Origin: Viridilinea sp964592425
GTDB taxonomy: Bacteria; Chloroflexota; Chloroflexia; Chloroflexales; Chloroflexaceae
DNA length: 64,000 nt
Direction: 5' to 3'
Assembly: GCA_964592425.1 (NCBI GenBank)
Contig: CAZQCG010000002.1
Location: 124,001 to 188,000, forward strand
Every line of letters starts with the position of its first letter. The first letter of the stretch is position 1. A program made the translations under genes and the position numbers. The notes under the pieces were generated by a model. It was given only the letters and a program-made list of their open reading frames with translations. It did no database searches and was not told the origin of the DNA. Below, one piece after another: positions 16,466-25,045 of the stretch.

Positions 16466-17677
16466 ATGTACCAGGCCCTCTCTGTCTCTGAACTGACGTC
16501 CTACCTGAGCGAGTTGCTTGAGGCAAGCCCGCCTTTTGCCGATCTCTGGGTACAGGGCGAGTTGTCCGAGTTCAAACGCCACGCACCCTCAGGCCACTGT
16601 TACTTCAGTTTGAAGGACGAGGGTACAATGCTGCGTGGGGTAATGTGGCGCAGTTCAGCAGTTCGTATGAGCGAGTTGCCCCGTGCGGGCGATCTGGTGC
16701 TGGCCCATGGACGCCTGGCCTTCTATGCCCCCCGCGGCGATCTGCAGCTCTATATCGATCTCTTTGTGCCCGCCGGAATCGGTCTGCTCAACGCACGCTT
16801 CGAGGAACTGAAAGAACGCCTGGCCACCGAAGGGCTCTTTGCCGTTGAACGTAAGCGACCCCTGCCAGCCTTGCCCCGGCGGATCGGGATTGTGACAGCC
16901 CCTGGCGGTGCAGCCCTCCAGGATCTCCTCAGCATCCTGGAACGGCGCTGCCCACTGGTTGAGGTACTCGTGGTGCCCTGCCTGGTACAGGGCGAGCGTG
17001 CCCCGGCCAGTATTGTCGCCGCACTCAGGCAGATCTATGCCAGCAAGGTTGACCTGGTAATCCTGGCCCGTGGCGGTGGCTCGCTGGAGGATCTGTGGGC
17101 CTTTAACGATGAACAGGTGGCCCGAGCGGTTTATGGTAGCCCGGTACCGCTGATCACTGGGGTTGGCCACGAAACTGATACGACCATCGTCGACTATGTG
17201 GCCGATCTGCGTGCCCCAACCCCTTCGGCGGCGGCTGAACTGGCGGTGCCCGAGTTGGCCGAACTGAGCGAACGTTGCGCCTACCTGCGGGACAGCCTGG
17301 ATGGGCTGCTTGGTGCGATCCTCGCCAGCCGCCGGAGCGATCTGGCCCAGGCGTTGCGCAGCACCAGCCGCCATGCCCCGTCACGCCGTCTCGCCCGTGA
17401 CCGCCAGCAGATCGATGAACTCTCACGACGCCTGGTACGGGCTGTCAGCGGGGCTGATGAGCTACGACAGGCCGATCTGGCGGGCCTGGTCGGACGTCTG
17501 CGTACCCTCAGCCCCCGCGCAACCCTGGCCCGCGGGTATGCCGTAGTGCGGCGCACCGAAGATGGACTGGTGGTCACCACACCGACCCAGGTGCCTCCGA
17601 CAAGCCAACTACGGATTACGCTGCGCGATGGCGAGCTTGGCGCAACCGTCAGCCCGTCACAGGAGGATGGCTCATGA
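16466..17677 (+). CDS. xseA: Exodeoxyribonuclease VII large subunit
   Basis: XseA is the catalytic subunit of the ATP-independent single-strand exonuclease VII. It is 403 aa, with an N-terminal OB fold (LWVQGELSEFKRHAPSGHCY, FSLKD), the catalytic core (RIGIVTAPGGAALQDLLSIL; LARGGGSLEDLWAFNDE; TGVGHETDTTIVDYVADLRA, PTPSAAAE) and a C-terminal helical region ending ATLARGYAVV. xseB overlaps its stop by four bases, as expected for a stoichiometric complex. Confidence 0.96.
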   Translation: MYQALSVSELTSYLSELLEASPPFADLWVQGELSEFKRHAPSGHCYFSLKDEGTMLRGVMWRSSAVRMSELPRAGDLVLAHGRLAFYAPRGDLQLYIDLFVPAGIGLLNARFEELKERLATEGLFAVERKRPLPALPRRIGIVTAPGGAALQDLLSILERRCPLVEVLVVPCLVQGERAPASIVAALRQIYASKVDLVILARGGGSLEDLWAFNDEQVARAVYGSPVPLITGVGHETDTTIVDYVADLRAPTPSAAAELAVPELAELSERCAYLRDSLDGLLGAILASRRSDLAQALRSTSRHAPSRRLARDRQQIDELSRRLVRAVSGADELRQADLAGLVGRLRTLSPRATLARGYAVVRRTEDGLVVTTPTQVPPTSQLRITLRDGELGATVSPSQEDGS

Positions 17678-17892
17678 CTGGCCCGACCCCCGTCGAGACC
17701 TACGAAACACTCTATGCCCGCCTGCAACAAGTGGTAGCCAACCTTGAGCAGGGTGAATTACCCCTTGCCGAGTCGCTTGCCCTCTATGAGCAGGGGGTCA
17801 AACTTGCCGCCGCCTGTCAACGCCTGCTTGACGAAGCTGAACTACGCGTCCAGCAACTCCAGGCTGGCCCAGACGAGACTGACGGCGTCTAA
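17674..17892 (+). CDS. xseB: Exodeoxyribonuclease VII small subunit
   Basis: A 72-aa helical protein that coats the long helices of XseA. The pattern YETLYARLQQVVANLEQGEL, PLAESLALYEQGVKL is typical. It starts at ATG 17674 inside the xseA stop (ATGA overlap), which implies translational coupling. Confidence 0.93.
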   Translation: MTGPTPVETYETLYARLQQVVANLEQGELPLAESLALYEQGVKLAAACQRLLDEAELRVQQLQAGPDETDGV

Positions 17893-17906
17893 ACCCGGGA
17901 GGCTCG

Positions 17907-19871
17907 ATGCGCCTTGCCGAGAGCTACCATCGTTATCCTCGCCCAATGACCGGCACGATTGCTGGCCTTGCCGCGCTGCTGGTGGCCCTCGCCATCGCTA
18001 ACCTTGGCATCGTCTTCCTTAGCGGTGTCTGGGATCTGCTTGGGCATCCAGCCCTACCGGCTATGCTGTGGCCACCCCTGCAGCTGCTTGTTAGCTGGAT
18101 CGAAAACATAAGTGGCCCACCAGTGAGCAGCATAAGTGAACTGCTGGTCAAACTGTTGCTGCCACTTGGCTTCACAGCTACCGCCCTGTTCAGCGCACTG
18201 ATGCTACGGAACACCCTACCGGCCATTCGTACCAGCGATATCGGCCTTCTCGTCGAGTTTGCCGGTTCGTGGTTACCGCTGCGCTGGGAAGAGTTGCGGG
18301 TTATTCGCGCCACCAGTGATGCCGCCGATGAACACTTTGTGTTGCTCGTAGAGAGCACCCCCGCTCGGCTGACGGCATGGCATCACATCTATAGCCTGGT
18401 CTATGGTGCCGGCCCACGCCGCGGCTTCTACATTACCTCCAAGATCAACCAGTTCGACCAGCTGCTCCAGACGATGATCAGCCAGAGCGAACGTACAACA
18501 CGGGTACTCGAAGGAGTTCGCCCGGTACAGGTGCGTGAAGATGAGCCGTCAGCCTTCTTTAGCCTGCTGCTCAGCCCAGGTGCCTTTTTCAGCCGGCAGA
18601 CACGCCAGGAACGTGACCTGCCCGCATCGAGCCCACTGGCACGTGAAGGTGACCCTGTGCGGGCCGTCTACCCGCCGCGCATCAACCTGCTGATCAGCGG
18701 AGTGAACTTTCTCCTGGCGGCGGTGCTGGTCTTCAGCTACCTGGCTTACTGGGTGCGCTTTCTCGCACTTAGTCTCCCCAGCCTACGCCCGATCCCCCCT
18801 TTTAACTTGACGGCCCGCGACCCGGTCTACTTCGAGCTCTTTCAGGCCTATGCAACCCGCGGCGTACCATTGATGGGCGTGCCGGATCGCCCAGATCTGC
18901 CAGCACCCTGGTGGATTCTGCTTGCCGCCCACCTGATGCTGCTGATCGGTGTGCCAGCCCTGCTCTGGCTGCGGGCAGCCTTACCTGCCATCGAGTCGCG
19001 CAACGAGGGTCTGGCTGTACGCACAGCGAGCGGTGGCGGCTGGCGGGTCATTCCCTGGGCGCAGGTACAAGCCTTGCGGGCCACCGAGATCAGCGATGAG
19101 CACCAGATCCTGCTGCTGCAGTCGCCCACCCTACCGAACTACCAGCGCCTTTCGAGCCTACTCTATGACGGGAGCCGCGTTCCGGGCTTGCTGATCACCT
19201 CAGCGATCAGCAATTTCCAGCTCTTGATGCAGTACACGCTCAATCGGATCATCCCCCTTGAGCATGAGGATCGTCCGCCAATTCTGCAGCAAGAGGCCCA
19301 CTCGTGGCTCTTCTGGCTGGCTCTGCGCCGCCGATCGGCCCAGGCGGCCCTGGCTGATGCGGCCCGCCTCGACCCGGAAACGACAGCGCTGCTAGCGCGC
19401 CGTGCGTTGGCTGCGGCCGGACCGAGTGTTGTCCTGGCGCTGCTGCCAGCCTTGCTGCTGCTGAGCCAAGGCCTGCTGAGTGACAACCCGCCCAGTATGG
19501 GCCTGCTCGTCACCGGGCTGGGCCTGTGGCTGCTCGGGCTGCTTGAGTGGCCCCTGGTGAGTCTCAGCCTGAGCCTGCTGGACGACAAAACCGGGAATGG
19601 AGAAGAGGGCTACCGAGCACTCTACCTCTACCCACTCAGCCAACTCCCACGGGTACTGCCGCTACTTGCCGCACTGCTCTGCGAGATCGTACGCCTGCCA
19701 CTCCTCCCCATCCTGGCCTGGGGCGGCGCTGTTGCGTGGGCCTACTGGCTCACCAGAGGCATCTGCGAGCAACTCTACGATTGGCGCGGGAGCCTGGCTC
19801 TGCTCGGTGGGCTGCTGCCTGTGCTCTGGCAGTTGTTGCTGCTGATTGGCTATCTGCTGGCTACCCGCTGA
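17907..19871 (+). CDS. Large multi-pass membrane protein with internally duplicated module; function unknown
   Basis: I do not recognise this 654-aa protein. The ATG at 17907 has GGGAGG nearby, 14 nt after xseB. It alternates hydrophobic helices (about residues 15-40, 85-100, 255-285, 340-360, 510-560, 585-650) with soluble segments. Two soluble segments look like copies of each other. Residues about 105-200 have LLVEFAGSWLPLRWEELRVI, then DEHFVLLVES and a YGAGPRRGFYITSKINQF element. Residues about 365-455 have LAVRTASGGGWRVIPWAQVQ, DEHQILLLQS and YDGSRVPGLLITSAISNF. Each could be a PH-like beta module. It may be cotranscribed with xseAB. Confidence 0.75.
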   Translation: MRLAESYHRYPRPMTGTIAGLAALLVALAIANLGIVFLSGVWDLLGHPALPAMLWPPLQLLVSWIENISGPPVSSISELLVKLLLPLGFTATALFSALMLRNTLPAIRTSDIGLLVEFAGSWLPLRWEELRVIRATSDAADEHFVLLVESTPARLTAWHHIYSLVYGAGPRRGFYITSKINQFDQLLQTMISQSERTTRVLEGVRPVQVREDEPSAFFSLLLSPGAFFSRQTRQERDLPASSPLAREGDPVRAVYPPRINLLISGVNFLLAAVLVFSYLAYWVRFLALSLPSLRPIPPFNLTARDPVYFELFQAYATRGVPLMGVPDRPDLPAPWWILLAAHLMLLIGVPALLWLRAALPAIESRNEGLAVRTASGGGWRVIPWAQVQALRATEISDEHQILLLQSPTLPNYQRLSSLLYDGSRVPGLLITSAISNFQLLMQYTLNRIIPLEHEDRPPILQQEAHSWLFWLALRRRSAQAALADAARLDPETTALLARRALAAAGPSVVLALLPALLLLSQGLLSDNPPSMGLLVTGLGLWLLGLLEWPLVSLSLSLLDDKTGNGEEGYRALYLYPLSQLPRVLPLLAALLCEIVRLPLLPILAWGGAVAWAYWLTRGICEQLYDWRGSLALLGGLLPVLWQLLLLIGYLLATR

Positions 19872-19884
19872 GCTATGGGCTGGT

Positions 19885-19913
19885 TTGCACGATCCAGGTG
19901 GCGATCCTACAAT
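19885..19913 (+). promoter_or_regulatory. Promoter TTGCAC-N17-TACAAT
   Basis: A -35 TTGCAC (19885-19890) and -10 TACAAT (19908-19913) are separated by 17 bp. Predicted initiation near 19920 gives a leader of about 28 nt that includes AGGAG before the GTG start at 19948. Confidence 0.65.
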
Positions 19914-19947
19914 AGCCCGTAGGAGTTCGCCTGGATAGGAGCCGCCT

Positions 19948-20502
19948 GTGCCTGTTTTGTTCGATCTGGTTGAGCCGAGCGTGCTTGAGCAGCAACCACC
20001 ACGGAAGCTGCCCACACCCTTTCTCCTAAACCTGATCGGTGCATACCTCCTTGAACAGCCCATCCGCACCTACCTTGACCCGCTCGTATTAGGAACCGTG
20101 CTGGCGGCACTGGTGCTGGCCAGCCTGGGACAGGTACTACTGGCGGGTCTGGTGCTTAGCCTGATGCTGACCGGGCGCCTGTACGGCCCACTGATACAGC
20201 TCAGCCGCAGCGTGCGTGAGGACTACCTGTTACTGCACGATGGACTGTCGGTGACTGGCTATGTGCTGGGGCTGCGTGACGATGAAACCGGCACGTACCT
20301 TGACTGCGCAATCCCGATCGCCCCACGCTACACCGTGATCGGCAGTGTCTGGATGGCTGATGCCAAACAGGCCCACGAACTAGGCAGCAGCGGGCAACTG
20401 GCGGTGATCTGCCTCCCCCATGCGCCCGGCACATGGCGTCTGCGCGACCACGATCATCCCGGTGTGCGCTATGAACCTACGTCAGCTGTGAAGCAGAACT
20501 AA
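19948..20502 (+). CDS. Hypothetical membrane protein with small C-terminal soluble domain
   Basis: A 184-aa protein of no family I recognise. The GTG start has GGATAGGAG 6-12 nt upstream and a near-consensus promoter. The N-terminal ~40 residues are soluble, two hydrophobic segments follow (about residues 42-75), and the C-terminal 100 residues look like a beta-rich domain (EDYLLLHDGLSVTGYVLGLR; GTYLDCAIPIAPRYTVIG). The gene stands alone between an unknown membrane protein and ridA. Confidence 0.65.
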   Translation: MPVLFDLVEPSVLEQQPPRKLPTPFLLNLIGAYLLEQPIRTYLDPLVLGTVLAALVLASLGQVLLAGLVLSLMLTGRLYGPLIQLSRSVREDYLLLHDGLSVTGYVLGLRDDETGTYLDCAIPIAPRYTVIGSVWMADAKQAHELGSSGQLAVICLPHAPGTWRLRDHDHPGVRYEPTSAVKQN

Positions 20503-20561
20503 CTTCGAGACCAGAAGCGAACCTTGACACCGCGTGGTAGCGATTTGAGCGATTCCGCTGC

Positions 20562-20567
20562 TATAAT
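20562..20567 (+). promoter_or_regulatory. Extended -10 box (TGC-TATAAT) for ridA
   Basis: A perfect TATAAT preceded by TGC lies 31 nt before the ridA ATG. AAGGAGG sits between it and the start codon. The -35 region has TTGAGC but with too short a spacer (11 bp). Confidence 0.55.
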
Positions 20568-20598
20568 AGGCTTGCTTGCTCACACCAAGGAGGTCAGT

Positions 20599-20982
20599 AT
20601 GTTGCGTACTATCGTCAGCACCGAGGATGCACCCAAGGCAATTGGCCCCTACTCACAGGCGGTTGTTGGCGGTGGGCTTGTCTTTGTCTCCGGCCAACTC
20701 CCGATCGATCCTGCTACCGGCCAGATGATCAGCGAAGATATTGGTGCGATGACGCGCCAGATCTTCGCCAATCTTGAGGCAGTACTCGCTGCTGCTGGCA
20801 GCGGGCTTGGGCAGGTGCTCAAAGTCACCGTCTTTCTCGCCGATATGGATGACTTCCAGCCGATGAATACGGCCTACGCCGAGTTCTTCCCTAGTCGTCC
20901 ACCGGCACGTTCGACCGTGCAGGTGGCTCGTCTGCCTCGTGATGCCCGCATCGAGATCGAGGTGGTTGCCCTCGCCGGGTAG
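20599..20982 (+). CDS. ridA: RidA family enamine/imine deaminase
   Basis: RidA hydrolyses reactive enamine/imine intermediates (such as 2-aminoacrylate) to ketoacids and ammonia. The 127-aa protein from ATG 20599 (AAGGAGG upstream) has STEDAPKAIGPYSQAVVGGG, the FVSGQLPIDPATG strand, a FANLEAVLAAAGSGL helix, KVTVFLADMDDF and the active-site Arg region RPPARSTVQVARLPRDARIE. The length is standard for the family. The frame is open upstream of 20599 but without similarity. Confidence 0.93.
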   Translation: MLRTIVSTEDAPKAIGPYSQAVVGGGLVFVSGQLPIDPATGQMISEDIGAMTRQIFANLEAVLAAAGSGLGQVLKVTVFLADMDDFQPMNTAYAEFFPSRPPARSTVQVARLPRDARIEIEVVALAG

Positions 20983-21055
20983 ACGAAAGAACGTATCGCA
21001 GAGAACGCCTCTGCTGGTAGAGATCACACATCGATGTGATTGTGGAGGCGTTCCG

Positions 21056-21877
21056 ATGTCTGAGGCAAAAACCCCGGCCCGTTGGCAGCGCTTGCTGCTG
21101 CCTAGCATATGCCTGCTGCTGCTTGGACTGATCGCCTGGATACAGCGACCCGATGGCCTGTTGCACCTCTACATCCTGAAGACGTCCGGCGATGCGGCCC
21201 TGATTCGCACCCCACGTGGGGCATATGTGCTGATCGACGGCGGCAACGACCCGGTTCAACTGCCCATGCTGCTTGGCCGCCTGATGCCCTTCTGGCAGCG
21301 GAAACTGCGGGCCGCGGTGCTCAGTTCTGGCCCAGGCCAGGGCCTGGCTGGCCAGGTGGCGGCCCTGAGTCGTTACCATGCCGATCTGTTGCTGGTCGAT
21401 CCGGCCCTTGGCCAGCAGGGTATAGCTGGCGAGTGGCACCGGCTGGTTGCGGCGAGTAGCGGACAGGTGCGTCCGCTGCAATCCGGCCAGCAGCTTGAAC
21501 TAGACGGGGCATGGTTGACCGTTCTGGCCGCCAACTCGGGTGACGATGCCGGCACGGTGCTTCTGCTGAGCTACGGTGCCACCCATGTGCTCTGGCATAC
21601 AGGTGGCCCTGCTGGCGATCAGGCCGCCCTCCAGGCCGCTACCAAGCCCCTCGACCTGCTCCTCTACCCCTGGCAGCGTGAACTGGCTACGCCGACCATC
21701 GCGGCACTCAGGCCGCAAGCCATCGTCTTCAGCCCCACCTACGAGGCCCCCAGCCCGGCCCTGCTCAGCTATGCCGACCGGCGGCATTACGCCCCCCAGA
21801 TCTACCATCCTCAGGCCGACGGGCAGCTTGAATGGTTCAGCGATGGACGCCGTAGTCAACTCAAGGCTGAGCCCTGA
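21056..21877 (+). CDS. ComEC C-terminal-like metallo-beta-lactamase-fold protein lacking metal ligands
   Basis: The 273-aa protein from ATG 21056 (TGGAGG upstream) has one N-terminal transmembrane helix (about residues 12-32) and then a domain resembling the MBL-fold region that ends ComEC/Rec2. Matching features are GDAALIRTPRGAYVLIDGGN, PFWQRKLRAAVLS and a late TVLLLSYGATHVLWHTGG strand. The ligand motif HxHxDH, expected after the AVLS strand, is replaced by SGPGQGLAG. It therefore probably cannot bind two metals and may be non-catalytic. The ComEC channel domain is absent. Neighbours give no clear role. Confidence 0.65.
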   Translation: MSEAKTPARWQRLLLPSICLLLLGLIAWIQRPDGLLHLYILKTSGDAALIRTPRGAYVLIDGGNDPVQLPMLLGRLMPFWQRKLRAAVLSSGPGQGLAGQVAALSRYHADLLLVDPALGQQGIAGEWHRLVAASSGQVRPLQSGQQLELDGAWLTVLAANSGDDAGTVLLLSYGATHVLWHTGGPAGDQAALQAATKPLDLLLYPWQRELATPTIAALRPQAIVFSPTYEAPSPALLSYADRRHYAPQIYHPQADGQLEWFSDGRRSQLKAEP

Positions 21878-21886
21878 TCGATGATT

Positions 21887-21914
21887 CGTCACTTGTCACT
21901 CATCACTCGTCACT
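21887..21914. repeat. Four tandem 7-bp repeats (YRTCACT)
   Basis: CGTCACT, TGTCACT, CATCACT and CGTCACT follow one another without spacers, just upstream of the GTG start of the flippase gene. It is a low-complexity stretch with no known role. Confidence 0.6.
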
Positions 21915-21924
21915 GGAACCACCT

Positions 21925-23529
21925 GTGCCATCGCTGATCTGGCTGGCTACTGGCCTGACGGCCCTTCTGGGATTAACCGGGCTGGCTGCACTGCTCTGGC
22001 GTCACTTCTATCGCGACGACCCGGCCAATGCGGCGCGGCGGGTCTTCAAAAACAGTGCGGTCACCTTCGGACTGCGCCTGCTCGTGCGCGGTCTCGATAT
22101 GGTGGTCTTCTTTCTGCTGGCTGGCACGCTCAATGTGGCCCGCTTCGGCGACTATACCTTCGCCGCATTGCTAGTCAGCCAATATCTGGCCATCTTCACC
22201 GAGTTTGGCCTGGGCGTGCTGCTCACTCGCGAGGTAGCCCGTGAACCCGGCGCGGCCCAGCGACTCTTCGGCGTGACGATGACGCTGCGCCTGCTCTTGA
22301 TTGTGGCTGGTGCCTTACCGGTAGCCTTGCTGACAATTGCCGCCTTCGGCTTGATTGGCCAACCCCTGTCGAGTGAAGGCAGCACCGCCATCCTGATCCT
22401 GATGCTGACCCTGGTGCCGGGAGCCTACTCTGGTGCGGTGACCGCGCTCTACAATGCCAGCGAGCGTATGGAGGTGCCAGCCTTACTCGAACTGGTCACG
22501 GCGACCCTGAGCTTCCTGGCGCGCATTGCCGTAATCCTGCTCGCCCCGAGCATTCTTGGCCTGGCCTGGTCGGCGGTGGCGGTCAGTTCGATCACCGCGC
22601 TGATCTTCTTGCTCCTGCAGCGCCGTGCTTTCTTTGCGCCCAGCCTGAATTGGGACCAGGCCGCCCTCTGGGCAACGCTCCCCCTGGCCCTCCCGCTGAT
22701 GCTCAACAATCTACTGAGCGCAATCTTCTTTCGCTTCGATGTCTTTATCGTGCGCGCCTTTACCGGCGCGGCAGCCGAGAGGCTGGTAGGCCAGTACAAC
22801 CTGGCCTACACGATCCTGGGCATCGCTATGATTGTGCCGCCAGCAGTGACCTTTGCGGTCTTCCCGCTCCTGGCCCGGCGGGCCGGAGCCGACCGGGCAG
22901 CTTTTGCGACGGCCCAGCAGCGTACCCTCCAACTTTTGCTAAGCCTGGCCTTTCCACTGGCGATGGGCCTGACCCTGCTAGCCCACGAACTGGTGCGCCT
23001 CTTCACCCGCTCGCAATTTGGCGACTACCAGGCAGCCGTCACTGTGCTGGCAATCCTGGCCTGGTTTCTGCCGCTCTCCTTCGCCAACGGGCTGTTGCAG
23101 TACGCCTTGATCGCCCTTGACCGCCAGCACGCCATTACGCGGGCCTTTGTGATCGGTGCGCTCAGCAACTTGGGGGCCAACCTGGTGGCAACCGCGCTGG
23201 TGGTGCAAGTCTTTGGCCAACCGATCTGGACACTCTACACAGCCGCCGTAATCACCGTCCTCTCAGAGTTAGTGCTCTACCTGGTCTTCCGGCCCTTGCT
23301 GCACAGCGAGGGCTTACCGCCCCGGCTAATGAGCTTGAGCTGGCGTCCGGCGCTGGCAGCACTTGTAATGGGCAGCCTGATGCTAGCCATCAAGGCGCTG
23401 ATCGCCGATTGGCCGGGCAGTCTGGCGGCGACGCTGCTGGCAGCGCCAGCCTATCTGCTGGCCCTGTGGGCCGTTGGTGGGATCGGGGCAGAGGATCTGG
23501 CCCTGGCGCGCCGCATCCTGGGGCGCTGA
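21925..23529 (+). CDS. Oligosaccharide flippase / MOP-superfamily polysaccharide exporter (Wzx-like)
   Basis: An integral membrane protein of 534 aa with about 13-14 hydrophobic helices. The entry segment (NSAVTFGLRLLVRGLDMVVF) and the repeated MATE/MVF-like pattern are those of lipid-linked oligosaccharide flippases, which move undecaprenyl-linked glycans across the cytoplasmic membrane. The start is GTG 21925, without a convincing ribosome binding site. The gene is not flanked by glycosyltransferases, so its substrate is unknown. The nucleotide-sugar dehydrogenase 8 kb upstream could belong to the same surface-glycan process (inference). Confidence 0.85.
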   Translation: MPSLIWLATGLTALLGLTGLAALLWRHFYRDDPANAARRVFKNSAVTFGLRLLVRGLDMVVFFLLAGTLNVARFGDYTFAALLVSQYLAIFTEFGLGVLLTREVAREPGAAQRLFGVTMTLRLLLIVAGALPVALLTIAAFGLIGQPLSSEGSTAILILMLTLVPGAYSGAVTALYNASERMEVPALLELVTATLSFLARIAVILLAPSILGLAWSAVAVSSITALIFLLLQRRAFFAPSLNWDQAALWATLPLALPLMLNNLLSAIFFRFDVFIVRAFTGAAAERLVGQYNLAYTILGIAMIVPPAVTFAVFPLLARRAGADRAAFATAQQRTLQLLLSLAFPLAMGLTLLAHELVRLFTRSQFGDYQAAVTVLAILAWFLPLSFANGLLQYALIALDRQHAITRAFVIGALSNLGANLVATALVVQVFGQPIWTLYTAAVITVLSELVLYLVFRPLLHSEGLPPRLMSLSWRPALAALVMGSLMLAIKALIADWPGSLAATLLAAPAYLLALWAVGGIGAEDLALARRILGR

Positions 23530-23545
23530 GCACACACGCCTGCGG

Positions 23546-23899
23546 TCACTCAAGCACGAAGATCTGCGGCCCGACGCGATCCTGAAAGAGTAGCACAACC
23601 GCTTCGCGCTTGAGATCATAGTCGTTCAGAACCTCGTCGAGGTTCGGGGGCCACTCGTCTGAACCAGCATCGGCAGGATAGTAGGCGATGGGGGCAGTAC
23701 CGGTAGCCGTGCGCAGATCAATCCCGCGCAGATCGATCTCGACCAGACCGGCCCCGTCACGGCCGGCAGCCTGACGGGCAAAACTGAGCAACTGTTCGCT
23801 GAGCGCGGCAACATAGGTCGCCCCGATCTCGGCCGGATCCGAGCCAGGGTCACCAAGCAACTCGCGCAGGCGGAGCATCGCCTGCTGCTGAGGGGTCAT
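23546..23899 (-). CDS. Hypothetical acidic protein
   Basis: A 117-aa protein starting MTPQQQAMLRLRELLGDPGS at ATG 23899, with GGAGG upstream. No membrane segment. The N-terminal half is helical (EIGATYVAALSEQLLSFARQ) and the second half alternates strands and acidic loops (GLVEIDLRGIDL; AVVLLFQDRVGPQIFVLE). I do not recognise a family. It lies convergent to the flippase gene and 75 nt downstream of the HEAT/SARP regulator gene on the same strand. Confidence 0.65.
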   Translation of the reverse strand: MTPQQQAMLRLRELLGDPGSDPAEIGATYVAALSEQLLSFARQAAGRDGAGLVEIDLRGIDLRTATGTAPIAYYPADAGSDEWPPNLDEVLNDYDLKREAVVLLFQDRVGPQIFVLE

Positions 23900-23974
23900 A
23901 GGGCCTCCTACATTGCAGTCATCCAGTATCAAGGGCTTATCTATGATACCGCCCTCTGGCCAGGCGTCAACTGG

Positions 23975-24997
23975 CTAAGGAGCGACCAGGCTTGCTTTGC
24001 CCTGCAAGTGCCAGTAGATATGCACCACTTCATTTTGCGGATCATCGCGTGGATTAAGCCCATTCACCTCCAGGTAACGACGAAAGGCCCGTTCAGCATC
24101 AACCCAGAGACCTTGGCGGATATAGGCACGCAGCAGCCAGATCGTCAAGTCTTCGTCAGTCGGGTCAAGGCTCAGAGCCCGCTGGCAGATTGCGAGGCAG
24201 AGCCGGTCACTATGATGCTCATAGGCATGTTCGGCGAGACGCTCGGCGGCGATCAGGTAGGCGCTAGCGATCCGTTCACGCCGATCCTGGCCCCAGTCCG
24301 TACCACAAGGCACCCGTTCCATATACGGGCCATCGTAGAGCGCGATAACCTGGTGATAGAGGGGCTGGGCCGCACTGAGATCATCTTCATTCTCACGCTG
24401 GCAGGCCAGGTCGAAGGTGCGCTCAAAATGGTCGGCGTCAGAGAGATAGGCGGAAGGGTTCAGCACCACCCGTTCACGATTGATCAACAACAGCTGGCTG
24501 GTCAGATCGGTGGAACCAAAGCGGGTGAAGGTATCACGTAGGGCTCCCAGGGTGCGCGAGATACTGACCGGGCTGACACTGTTCTCCCAAACAGCAGTGG
24601 CAATCTCAGCGCGGGTAGCGCCCTGGTGGCCACAGTGGACGAGGAAGGCCAGCAGGCCCTGCACTTTTCGCCCCCCGGCGCGCCCCCCATCATCGCTGCC
24701 CCAGTCACCCGGCTGGAGTTCATAGCTGTTGATAAAGATCCGGAAATCACCCAGGCAGCGCACATAGACACCACGGAAGGGCCGCAACTCGACATTCAGA
24801 TCGCTCACTTCGGACACCGCCAGCAGGGCGTTGCGGGCATCGGTACGCACAGCTGGCGAAGGGTCGTCGAGCAGGCGGCGCAGGTAGGTCAGCCCGCGCT
24901 CACCATAGGTAGCAAGCAGGAGAGTGACGCTATGCCGGCGGACGTCGGGGTCAGCGTGGGTCAAGAGTGGTAGATAGAGCTCGGTTGGATTACCCAT
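23975..24997 (-). CDS. HEAT-repeat / SARP-type transcriptional regulator with BTAD domain
   Basis: The 340-aa regulator has an unusual order. Residues 1-65 form HEAT-like helices (YLPLLTHADPDVRRHSVTLL; RLLDDPSPAVRTDARNALLA). An OmpR/SARP winged helix follows (about 75-185: VYVRCLGDFRIFINSYELQP; GGRKVQGLLAFLVHCG; RAEIATAVWENSVSPVSISR). A bacterial transcriptional activation domain of TPR-like helices ends it (190-335: ALYDGPYMERVPCGTDW; CQRALSLDPTDEDLTIWLLR). ATG 24997 is favoured over GTG 25006 because GGAG then has normal spacing. No ATPase domain is present. glgA lies 48 nt upstream on the same strand. Confidence 0.8.
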   Translation of the reverse strand: MGNPTELYLPLLTHADPDVRRHSVTLLLATYGERGLTYLRRLLDDPSPAVRTDARNALLAVSEVSDLNVELRPFRGVYVRCLGDFRIFINSYELQPGDWGSDDGGRAGGRKVQGLLAFLVHCGHQGATRAEIATAVWENSVSPVSISRTLGALRDTFTRFGSTDLTSQLLLINRERVVLNPSAYLSDADHFERTFDLACQRENEDDLSAAQPLYHQVIALYDGPYMERVPCGTDWGQDRRERIASAYLIAAERLAEHAYEHHSDRLCLAICQRALSLDPTDEDLTIWLLRAYIRQGLWVDAERAFRRYLEVNGLNPRDDPQNEVVHIYWHLQGKASLVAP

Positions 24998-25045
24998 CGC
25001 GGCCACACTCCAGCCTGAAGCGGTACCGAAACCAGGGAGTTGATC

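Noticed and set aside
21027..21038. 12-bp perfect palindrome CACATCGATGTG before the MBL-like gene
   Set aside because: A single copy with no partner site or link to a regulator; too short to claim as an operator.
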